A DNA stretch of 64,000 nt from NCBI RefSeq assembly GCF_024763615.1, contig NC_077223.1:14260001-14324000 (forward strand). Reading direction: 5' to 3'. Shown here in pieces: positions 12,701 to 24,700 of the stretch. The position numbers were made by a program, and so were the translations under genes. Within the stretch, counting starts at the first letter, position 1; every line of letters starts with the position of its first letter. The notes below the pieces were generated by a model that was not told where the DNA came from, did no database searches, and was given only the letters and a program-made list of their open reading frames with translations. This DNA comes from Phlebotomus papatasi (lineage: Eukaryota; Arthropoda; Insecta; Diptera; Psychodidae).

Positions 12701-15700
12701 TCCTGTAGGGGAATTCTGTAATTTTCATGGCATTGTCACGCGTGAGTTCGAAACCTGACAATGTCATTCGAGCTTTTTTTGTCATATCATATAAGTTCGA
12801 AAATTCAGTTTTCCTTTTACTTTCCTTTTACTTGATGAATTTATGAAAATACAGAACATCTTGGTTGATTTGTTTAACAAAATTCATTGTCATTTGAACT
12901 ACCAGAAATCTCAAATATGTGACTTCTGACAATGCCACTTGAGCTGAAATGGCAATATCACGGCTACAGAATCGCATTTTCGAACTTTCCTAAGATTCGA
13001 ACCCAATTTGTCATATGGCGTTGCCAGAGCGTTACAGAATTCCCCTCCTGGTACTACATTGACTCATGACCGATAAAGTCCGATGCAGTCGAATTCAAAA
13101 TTTCAAAGTCTTTCAAAAAAACCAATTTTAAGGAAATCGGTTGAAAAATAGGCCCTCAAATTGATTAAACTTTGACCTTCGAAAATTCTATATTGCAATG
13201 TTTTTCGAACATAGGTGTCCAAGAATAAAATATTCGCCTTGTGACTAACTCTAAAATATATTCGAAAATGAAGGAAATCGTAGGAACTGTCTTCGAAATA
13301 AACCAAAAAACATGGTATTGGAGGAGAAGTAGAGGATGGGGAAGTAGAGGGATAAAAGTAAACTGTCCTATATAGTGTTTATTTATGGGACGAGGGGGGG
13401 GGGGGGTCGTCGAAGACCGGAAGTAGATATCTCTTACCGTTTAGCCTCTAGCCGTGTCATAGGTTGAAAAATAAGTGGATTACATAACTGATCTTTCTTT
13501 CTTTGAGTTTAGAACGTTCAAAGTGTTTTTTGCTTTTTTTCATGTAACGTTCCATTTGTTTTTCCATTGCTTTTTCCTTAAAATAAATTTCCAAAAGAGG
13601 TCTTTTACAAAAGAATCCCCGCTCTCATGTGCCAAAGCAAGCTTATCACTAGTTTTTAGCATATTTTATCAGCACTCTAGAGAGCAAGTCTGTTTGTGAT
13701 GTGGCTATAAAATTTCCTCCTGTTTTTGGTAAAATTCTAACAACATTGCAATGAAGAGAAACATGCCGGAAAAGCATCGGAAATTAGTACATTTTATGTT
13801 TATATATTTCTTCCTACTAAAATCTCACCTGCATAACTGTAAATTTCTCTTGAAAAATTGAATTTACCTGAAAGGATGGTGGTAGTGGGCTAAAAGTGTC
13901 TTTTTCATGCACAAATAATATCGAGTTAAGTGAGAAGAGGTATTGAAAAGGCAAAGGAGGAAAATGTCTGAGATGGTGACTTGGGGGTATATAAACCTAT
14001 GGCGGAATTGAAGGTGCATAAAGTTATGAGATTGTTCTCTTGTGTCATTTCCGGGGCTTCTGTGGACGATACACGTGCGCTCTATCCCAACATCAGGTGA
14101 AGTACGTGAATGCAAATTCTCAGTCCTTCGTAGCACCCGACAGTCGCTGTGAATTTACGATAAATGCTTTTGAAAATCCATTTGGTGAATTGGAGTCACC
14201 ACGACATACACTGCCACCAAATACCCTCTGCCGCTATTATTTCCAAGGAAGACACCACGAAACTGTCTGGATATCATTTCTAAAATATAATTCAGCTTTG
14301 GACACAAGTGCTGTATTTGAGGCACAATCCGATTGTGCCCCACAGCTGAGGATATGGGATGGAAAACTGGTTACGAGCAATCGAACTCATGGTATTTCTT
14401 CATCATATACTAAATTCCCTTATTCATTCTTTCCAGATTAACAATCATTTTGTTACACTAGGCTCCCAGTATGACTTCACGCCAAATTCCAGCCTCTTGG
14501 CGGAGATTTGTCGCGAGGACGTGCCCAAACTCTGTTCTAGGTCACTGATCACCAAGAGAGCAAGACCATGTACAGCTGATGGTAAGTTTAAGCATGAATT
14601 CACCCATATAACCTGTAGAGACTTTCTGAATTTTCAATTTAGAAGAAATCTTTGAGATTTTAAGTGGGATAAAAAATCTCTAGAAAATTTTGATAAAAAA
14701 GAAATCAACTTAAAAGTCACGTTAGTTCTTTTAATCCTCAATTGATCTCAGATAAAACTCTCCATAATATGAGTGTAGAAACAAGAACATCCCATGAATT
14801 CAATATAATCCAATAAGTATGCTCTTTGTTTATTGATTATTTATATAATAGAAAATGCATTATTCACTTTCAAAGCTTTTCAGAAGATTCATAGTTCCTT
14901 CAACCAAAGAAAGTGGTAGAAGTCATAATAAAAAAATGAATATTATTTTAACTTTCTGCAATGCTTTTTAGTGCTATCACACTATTAAAATTTACATTTA
15001 TTGTCATTAATATGTCTCCAAATATGCTTTATTAGGCTTTCGCTGTTATTGACTTTTAATTTTAGCTGAAATTCTTTACAATGTCAGCTTCTGTGGTCCA
15101 AGGTAAAATGCAACCTTGTCAGATCGTTGTACCTGTTTTGACTCTGATATAGGGTAAGTGTGCCAAATTCCGGCCAGCTTGCAATTTCGACCACTTTTTT
15201 TGTTCCTCGAATTTCCATGAATTTTTAGTTTTTACATACTCTAGAGATTATACAATGCAAAAGAATAACAAAAGATGTAGCTTTGGCAAACGAGATGACG
15301 TGAAAAAGATATTGGAAGGATTCCCGAAGGGCAAGGAACTATGAGAATGAAGGTGGCCGAAATAGGGCACCAAAGCCATGTCTATATTTTTATTCATTTT
15401 AAAATGTAATAAGAATGATTTTAGAGTTAATAAAGACGGTAAACTCTTTACAAGGTTCCAAGCAACACTCTTTGAGAAGAAAGAATTAAAAAAATCAATT
15501 TGTATTTAAAATATTACATTTTAAACTTGATACTTTGATGCTTGCATGCAACTATGCCGAAATTTGGCACACTTACCCTATTACGAAAATCATACCCCAC
15601 AAAAAACCGATTTTCATGGCCGTTCAGCCGGTTCTACGTAGTACAAACGCTTCAGGCGAGAGAACGAAAAGATATATCGACAAGCGGTTTTCGGCGAAGG

Positions 15701-18700
15701 TTAAATATCGGTTAATCGTTATCAGATGGTGATGATAGATCTCAAATTTTGATATGTTATAGCTTCGTTTAAAAAAAAAAAACTTAAAAACCTCCGACTC
15801 CTCTGACCCGAGCAAAATTTTAGAAAATTTTGGTGATTTAGAAAGCTCTCTGTTGTGGTCGTCGTCAAAAGTGTCAAGTGGACTGTATTTTTGAATCTTT
15901 TATTGACGTCTAATTTGGCGAGACACGGCCTGATCGATTTTTATATTATTTACAAGAATATTAAGTATTAAGTATTAAGTATTAAGTATTAAGTAGTGGT
16001 GGTTCCTGAAATATAATTCCTCTTTAAATTCTAATTTTCCCAATATTATTCTAAACTCTTACTTTGAATTAACTGCTTGGACTTTCTAGCAACTAATTTC
16101 CACTCACTATTTTTCTCTCAAGGCAAATTATCTGAAATAAAGCTTCTGTTAAATCTCTAATCTTAATTCTTCTTCTTTTCCCATACCTATAAACTTCAAT
16201 GTCGCCAGAATATAGATATCAATCTAAATGTCTTTTAGATCGTCTCTATGCCTATAAATCGATCACCTATCACAAGAAACAATGTCACAAATTAGAGTGA
16301 ATTACATAAAAACGCTTAAATTGCTGACTTACTCAAGAAATATAAGAAATCCTAGGAGCTTCACAAAACGTGTCTCGCCATTACAAAGCACAGTTCCAAA
16401 AGAAAGACAAAATGCCGGAAGGGCTCAATTACAGGGTTGGAAAATATTAATTTCAAATAATTCCGCTAGTTGGCGTTGTCGCGTTTCCAACATTTCCCCT
16501 CTCTGGTGCTCCTGCACCCATCCCTAATCCTGTCTGCTGGTCTTCCGCTACATCCAATAATGCCAGCTTCGCCACGGGTCGTCGGTACAAGCCCTGAGCT
16601 GTCTTCACCATAACAGACCGGATCTTCCCATCGGGAGCGGTAAAGACATCAGTGACTCTTCCAAGAGGCCAGGAGTTTCGTGGAAGTTGTTCATCACAAA
16701 TCACCACTATGTCACCAATCTTCAGGGGCTGAGTCTTCTGATGCCACTTCGTCCTACGTGTGAGCTCAGGAAGGTATTCATGAACCCATCTGTGCCAAAA
16801 CATATCAGCAATCCGCTGACTTTTCCTCCAAGCCTTCCTGAGCACGAGATCTCCATCGTCAAAATTTCCAATAGGTCTATTGGCAGCTGAACGACCGATC
16901 AGGAAGTGATTTGGGGTGAGAGCCGTATCGTCCTCTGGCTCCACAGACACGTACGTCAGGGGGCGTCCGTTCACAACAAACTCAACTTCCGTGAACAAAG
17001 TCAAGAGCTCCTCATCGGTGGGGACATGATTTTTCAATAAATCTTTTAGGACATTTTTCACTGACCTGATTAGCCTTTCCCATGCTCCGCCCATGTGTGG
17101 TGCTGCAGGAGGATTGAAATGGAAGTCAATCTTTCGCTCGGAGAGGGCTTCTGTCATCCTGTCTGTCTCTAGAGCTTGGTACAGATGACGAAATTCATTA
17201 TCTGCACCCCGCAGATTGGTCCCATTGTCACAAACCAAATCACTAATCGGGCCACGGCGTCCAAGAAATCGTCGTATAGCCATAATGGCTGAATCTGTAG
17301 TCAGGGAGTGTGCTATCTCCAGGTGCACAGCTCTGGTTGCGAGGCATGTAAAGAGAACACCCCACCTTTTCTCGTGTCGACGTCCAACTTTCACCATCAG
17401 GGGGCCGAAGTAATCCACACCACTTCTCACGAAGGGATACACTGAATCTGTCACACGGAACCTGGGTAAAGCTGCCATCTCCGGAACTACTGGGCGAGCT
17501 CTTTGATTCTTACACTGCTGACATTCATGCCAAGCTCTTTTCACTGCCACACGAACTCGCGGAATATGAAATCTTTCTCGCAAGTAATTCACCACTTGCT
17601 CACGTCCCTGGTGATGGTGTCTCTCATGAGCGTCTTTGATCAATAACTTGGTGGCCGGATGTTTTTGAGCTAAAATCACTGGATATTTCTCCCCCACATC
17701 ACTATTCACAAGACGTGAATCAATTCGAAGGATTCCGTCCGAATCCAGGGTTGGTGAGAGAGTGAGCAGAGGGCTCTGTTTGTCGACGGATTCTCCTCTC
17801 TTAAGAGTCTCAATTTCAGCCCAAAATTCTGTCTGAATCTTCCGGAACCACTGCTTCTCAGCTGCCAACAAGTCTTTTACTGTCAGTGTAGGCCTTTTCG
17901 GGGGGCATCCACCAGACTTCTTGACCTTCCATCTGTCTATCCAATATTTCGCACAAATCATAGCTGTTGCCGTCACACGAATAAGACGATTCCACTGAGA
18001 AAATCTCTCAATTTTTGGCATTAGCTGGTCACCGCGAAACACTTCAACACTTGTCATAACGGTAAACACTTCAACGTCATTTGTCATAACCGGAAACACT
18101 TCAACGTCATTTGTTTTGTTTTCAATTGTCTCACTTTTCTCCTGGGGCCACCCACTCTCAAGTTGTCTGAGAAAGGGAGGTCCACAGAACCACATTGACG
18201 ATTCGCTGAAATCACTTTTCACCATCCTGGTAGCCAAATCAGCTGGATTGAGTTTTGTGGGCACCCATCGCCACTGCCGGAACTCTGTCAACTCATCAAT
18301 TTCACTGATTCTGTGACCAACAAATTGTTTGAAGCGTCGAGAATCACTTCTAATCCATCCCAGGACAGTCAGGGAATCACTCCAAAGCACTACGTCGTCA
18401 ATCTTGACATCCAAGGTAGCTCGAATTGCTGCACTCATTCTAGAACTCATCACTGCGGCTTGTAGCTCAAGCCGGGGAATGCTTGTCGACTTCAAGGGGC
18501 TCACTTTTGTTCTGGCGCACACAAATGACACTTCAATTTCACTGTTAATTTCACTCACAATCCTCAGGTAAGCCACGGATGAGTATGCGTGTTCACTGGC
18601 ATCGCCAAAGATGTGAAGTTGAACGGAAGTTGCTTGAGGCAAATTTGGAGAATAGCACCTGGAAACTCTCACTGTGCTGATCGTCTTCAATTCGTCTAGA

Positions 18701-21700
18701 AAAGTTTTCCAGTGCTGTAGTGCAATGCCCTCAATCGGATCGTCCCATCCAATTTTTAACCTCCAAATTTCCTGCAAGATCATTTTTCCCTTGACAGTGA
18801 ACATGGCCAGAAACCCCAGAGGGTCAAATATAGACATGATGAGTCGCAGCACGTCTCGCATCGTCGGGATCTTCTCTCCAGAGAGTATTTCAGCAGGAAC
18901 ACGATGGAATTGTGTCTTAAAGGTGAAGATGTCAGCCGTCGAATCCCACCATAGGCCAAGAACACGGTCCAATTCGTCCAGTGTTTGAGATGCCAAATTC
19001 TTCATGGAGTCAGTGAAGGTATCCAAAATTCTCGAATCGTTCGCTGTCCAATTAACGATATCGAATCCTCCAGCCTTCTGGACATAGACAATATCTCTGA
19101 TTAGCTTTCTGGCGTCCTCAATGCTGTCAGCACTGCCAAGATAATCATCACAATAGGTATTGTCTAATATTCCCTTCACAGCTTCCGGATAGTCCATTGC
19201 ATGTTCCTCCGCATTGACATTCTTCACATAAGAGGCCAAAGTGGGAGAACAGGAAGCCCCAAACGTCATGACATCCATTTTGTACTCATCTGGTTCGACA
19301 TCTCTCCTCATACCTCTGTAGAGAATTCTCTGATAATTTGTGTCGTCCTTTCTCACGTGAACACGGTGAAACATTTCACGGATATCACCCGTAAATGCGT
19401 ACTTCCCTTTTCTAAAATTCTCCAGCACACCCGGAAGTGACTTCAAAAGATCAGGTCCCTTAGTCAGAAAGTCATTAAGGGAAAATCCATGAGACTTGGC
19501 AGCGCAATCAAAGACAACCCTAATCTTCTTTTTTGCAGGATGAAAGACTGAGAAATGCGGCAGATACCAGACATTCTCCATTGGCACTTGCAAATCTTCC
19601 TCTGTGAGCTTCACCAGATATTTCTTTTGTATGTGGTCTTCCATCTTTGCACAATACGCCTCTGCCAGCTCTGGGTCTCGATCCAACTTCCTCTCAGTGG
19701 CATGGAGTCGCCTGAGAGCTGCTTCCTTTGACTCAGGAACAGCCGGTTGCTTGCCGTCCTTCCACAGTAGCCCTGTCTCAAATCGTCCGTCATCAGTTCT
19801 GTGTGTCGTGCGCTTCATTATCTCTAGGGCTCTCTTGTCTTCACGAGAGGGGGCTTTCCCAAGAGACTCGGCGCCAAATGAGTCAATGGAGAAGGAATCC
19901 TTCACCATTTCGTAGAGATCATCACGTCGCTCCCACATAGAATAGTTTTTGGGGCCATTTATGGGTCTGCCGTCTATTTTCCCCATTACCACCCATCCCA
20001 GCCACGTTCTTACGAGGTAAGGGGCATTCCATGGGCCATGGATGATCTCTCGAGACACAATAAGGGGTGTATTGTCTAGACCTATCAACAACTCTGGCAC
20101 TGCATCCTTCAGAGACTGTACTTGGCCGTCCGCCAAGTGCCTCCAGTCTCTCGAGAGAGCTGACATGTCCACAGTCTGGCTTGGGAGATTCAATTCAAAA
20201 ACTGTTCTCACCCTTTGCATCAAATACTCCTTCGCATTTGGTAGCAACCCACGAACTCTACATTCGACAGTCTTGGATGTGAGATCGGTGTTTGCCACAG
20301 GACCTGCTCCTTGCCAGTGTAGAGGTATTTTAGGTCCGTCCAGTCCAAGTCTCTCTGCCAGAGAGGAAGTCATCATGGTGATGGTTGAACCCTCATCCAG
20401 AAAAGCATAAACCTTCTCAGTCCCTTTCGGCCCTGTCACATAGACTGGAAGAATCTTCATAAAGATTTGGTTATGGCTGCCGCCATGACCATGAGCCACA
20501 ATTTCGCCGTCAATGGCCCCTCCCTGTGACAAAGGTGCATCCTTTGGAGCAGGCTTATCCTCTACTCTCGTTGGGGATTCTTCTGGGTTATCTGTCTCAT
20601 TCTGTGCAAGTGTTGTATTTCTGACAGAACTTACATCACCGTGCAAAAGAATATTGTGTTTTCTATCGCATCCTGTCCTCGAACAAGTCTTGCTCTCCTT
20701 GCACATCCTTAGAGAGTGCTTGGGCTTGAGGCAGGAGAAGCACAAGCCCTGTCGTCTTACTTGTGCCCAGCGGTCGTCCACGGAAAGCTTCTGAAACCTC
20801 TCGCATTTGTCTAGAAAATGTTTTCCCTTGCACAGGCTACATTCGGGGGTTTTCTCCTTGACTTCCCGCAGCTCACTACTGACTACCGTTGCCACTGTCT
20901 TTTTATTTTTCATCTCTGGTAGCTTCTCCACCTTCGCTGCCTCTATCGTCCGGAGACGATAATTAGCGGCCTTTGCCTTCAGTCCAATCCATTCCGCAAA
21001 GGTTTTCACCGTCACAAATCCCCTGGAAGCATGAATCTCCGACCAAGCAATTTGCATAGTGAGGGGAAGCTTCGTGATCAGCTCGTCTAAGAGATGAGGA
21101 TTGTCAACATAACCATTGTGGTTAAACGTTTCAATTGCAGCAATCATATTGGTGAGTGTCACGGAGAAGTTAACCAAACTTTCCGGTGTGTCATGCTTGA
21201 CAGCCGGCAGTGCCTTCACCTGCGCAATCATCGTGCGGATTAAGTGCTCTGGCTGACCATATCTCTCTTGCAGAGAAAACATAACCTTATCCACATTGCA
21301 TGGGGAAAACAGCAAGAATCTGACAGTCTCTCTTGCCTCTCCAATCAGACTTTTTTGCAAGACGGTAAGCTTTTCTGTGTTGTTGTATCCACAACTGTCA
21401 CTCAGATTCTCAAACCATGCCTTGAAAATGGGCCATTCTTGTACATTTCCTTCAAATTTGTGCGTCTCATCACCCACAGATTGGCGCACCAAGAACTTCT
21501 TCATGATGTCCATGTACTCAGGAGTGGGTGTATGATGTCTGGTGTCGTCTTTGGCAACCTTCATGACCGTATGAAGTGCCGTTTCAAATTCATCAGTCGT
21601 CATGGTCACTCTCTTCGGCTCTGGTGGTTTCTCCGTGAACCCAAGAAACTTCTTCCTGTCGTCTGCTCCAGCTCCTCTCTGTGCAATGTCTCCGGCGGTC

Positions 21701-24700
21701 TTCCTCTGCAGCCTCTCTCGCAAGATGTCCTGGTCTAACTTCTTTTGAAAGTGCTGAAATCTATTGACCACTCCCTCCAACTCATCGTCACTTGAGGAAT
21801 CCTTCAAAGTAGCCTTTTCATTGCCCGTCTGGCCCAAGATGTTTTTGTCGTCTACATCCGGGATGGGCTCGTCAGTTCCTTTGGCTTCTGGCTTGCCGGC
21901 CTCGTCCAAAAGAGGGTACTTCTCCAGCTTCATCAATGGAGTGGAAGTCTTGGCAGGTAGATCCTCATAGGAATCCGCAGAAATGTTTGCCAGAGATGCA
22001 GCTTTCGCCTCAATCACCATCGAATGACGAAGTGACAGTTCCTTTTCCCTCAAAGAGAGCAATTCCATTTCCTTTTTTGTCCTTTCCATCTGGGTCTGGA
22101 CAATTGTGAGCTCCAGCTCAGTCAAGTCATCCCCGAATCCTAGCCGCTTCGGTGGCTGACCCTTATTTGCCCTTTCACTCCGCCTGAGTCCCTCCATGTC
22201 GTCGTCAGGGAACTCAGGAGTTAATCCACAGGCGCCAGTGCCGTCTATTCGGCGAGTATGGACCAGAATGTTGTGGTCGTCGTCAAAAGTGTCAAGTGGA
22301 CTGTATTTTTGAATCTTTTATTGACGTCTAATTTGGCGAGACACGGCCTGATCGATTTTTATATTATTTACAAGAATATTAAGTATTAAGTATTAAGTAT
22401 TAAGTATTAAGTAGTGGTGGTTCCTGAAATATAATTCCTCTTTAAATTCTAATTTTCCCAATATTATTCTAAACTCTTACTTTGAATTAACTGCTTGGAC
22501 TTTCTAGCAACTAATTTCCACTCACTATTTTTCTCTCAAGGCAAATTATCTGAAATAAAGCTTCTGTTAAATCTCTAATCTTAATTCTTCTTCTTTTCCC
22601 ATACCTATAAACTTCAATGTCGCCAGAATATAGATATCAATCTAAATGTCTTTTAGATCGTCTCTATGCCTATAAATCGATCACCTATCACAAGAAACAA
22701 TGTCACAAATTAGAGTGAATTACATAAAAACGCTTAAATTGCTGACTTACTCAAGAAATATAAGAAATCCTAGGAGCTTCACAAAACGTGTCTCGCCATT
22801 ACAAAGCACAGTTCCAAAAGAAAGACAAAATGCCGGAAGGGCTCAATTACAGGGTTGGAAAATATTAATTTCAAATAATTCCGCTAGTTGGCGTTGTCGC
22901 GTTTCCAACACTCTCGTAGCATATTACAACCATATTGACACCCCAATCTTGTCCGATTTAACCAAAGGCCCAATTAATCGAAAAATCGATTTTTGAAAAT
23001 GCGATATCGAATTGATCGGAACTTCTATTTTCAATTTTGATGAAATTTTAGTATATTGTAGCTGAGGTCAAGGGTTTTCCAACAGTGGGTCGCACTTTGC
23101 TCTCGCTCTACCCTGACCCAAGCTATAAAAGAAAATAACCTGACTGGTGACCGAAAATAATATTTTCGGTGTTGATGAAGCAATTTTGGTGAAATTTCAG
23201 TATTAGATATTGCGATGTTATAGTTTGTCTTACAAGGAATTTTGAGGAAACCATAAGTTTATCGAAGTACAGTAGACTCTCTCTCAATTGGGCATTTGCG
23301 GCAAAATGTCAGCCGGTTTATCGATAGATTTGGACGTCAAAGCCTTTGTAAATTCCACAAAAAGCGCTCAATTATAAAGAATCACGGTAAAATAGGAAGA
23401 ACTACAGCGAATTTGAGCAAATTAGCTTCATAATTAAGGATAGAATCACATTGACAATAAAATGCTCGCCGTAGCCTTACCGTATCTCGTTAATTTACGC
23501 AATTAAGAATTACGCAAATGTAAGAATTGCAATTATTACATAAATTTTTTATTACCGTATAACCTTATCTAATTCTCGGTGGCACTAGGTGAAAATTATA
23601 TAAGAAAATTGAAGAAATAAAACGAAAATTCGATAAATGGTGAGCAAAAAAAACAGTAAGAGAAATTAATCCTACATTTTTTTTTGTTCACCGTTTATCG
23701 CATTTTCGTTTTATTTCTTTAATTTTCTTTTATTATTTTCAACTAGTGCCACCGAGTATGTCAGATTTTTTTTCAATTCTGACGTTTTTGCCTACAAGCA
23801 TAGAGAAAATTTTCTTTAAAAAGATATTTTTTTTTTAAATTTCTCCTAGTGTGTAGAGGCCATAAACATGAAAATTGTCAACAAAATTTTTCGCCCGATT
23901 GACAAAGAGCCGATTGAGTGAGAGTCTACTGTAAACACCTGCCTTCATATTATTTAATATATTTATAAACCTGATACTAACATATATTTGCAAATAGTCT
24001 TTTGATAGCATTTAAGCTATGAGAACAATGCACTAGATTACTGGGAATACAATATAAATTTTGGAATTTGTTAAATAGAGATCATTGAATGTTTCGGCTC
24101 TGAACAACTGAAGAGATGAAGCTAGAGGGAGAGATTAATCCGAAGCTCATCAAATTGTTATTTCACTGATTGACTCTCGACCTCGACTGTTTTCACGACT
24201 TCTAGTAACAGTTCTTCCCACCCACTGGGCTTAAGGCAATAATGCTCCCTTGCGTAGGCCACCCCCACAGGGTTATCAAGAAGAGTTTTAAACCAATATG
24301 TTAAATAAATTCCAAACGTTGCAGTTCGGAATTGAAATTACTCAACAGTACGGGATAAATTACTCAGAATTTTCCTCTAGAAATATTTTCAAAATTCCGC
24401 CCTACGTATTAAGGCTAAAATTCCTGGCAGTAGGGAACCAATTAGCCTCTGGTAGTCTTTAGACAAAAGAATGCCACTGGTTATGACTAAATGTGAAATG
24501 CGATTTTACTGTTACCAAGCACAGACAAACTTATGCAAATCTTTTGAGAAAGAAATGGACACGAATTTTGATTTCATGAAATTATACCGAGCTCAAAAAT
24601 GTGCCAGAGGCTTTACCTCTATCGAACTACAGTGGGTGTCAAAGTTTGTTACGGCTCGTATGTTTGGGAAACCAGGTGGAAAAAAAGATAGAAAAAAATA

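Larger units (their letters stand above)
6348..14096. other. intron 4 (7.7 kb): stacked repeats, no gene
   Basis: Holds direct repeats 6493-6790 and 7196-7480 split by a MITE, palindromic repeats near 7485-7930, a complete TAGGGGAA-family element (8167-9234), a fold-back fragment (10225-10366) and a two-layer inverted repeat (11297-13052). A short ORF of 163 codons at 11101-11592 lies in the latter repeat and is not taken as a gene. Confidence 0.65.
15851..22910 (-). mobile_element. complete Bel/Pao LTR retrotransposon, antisense in intron 6
   Basis: A 7060-bp element with two 642-bp LTRs (15851-16492 and 22269-22910), both TGTTG...CAACA, flanked by the 5-bp direct repeat CTCTC (15846-15850 and 22911-22915). 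Reading the two LTRs side by side I found no difference. One uninterrupted polyprotein frame lies between them on the minus strand. Identical LTRs, intact coding region and intact target duplication all point to a very recent insertion. It lies opposite to the host gene inside a 14.4-kb intron. Confidence 0.97.

Noticed and set aside
13388..13402. G homopolymer run that could form a quadruplex
   Set aside because: A single run of about 13 G, not four spaced tracts; may be slippage or a sequencing uncertainty.
16282..16527. ORF starting MSQIRVNYIKT in the LTR, repeated at 22700-22996
   Set aside because: Lies entirely in the LTRs in the sense opposite to the element and has no similarity I know; LTR by-product.
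19604..19915. Plus-strand ORFs across the Bel/Pao body
   Set aside because: Antisense shadows of the polyprotein.
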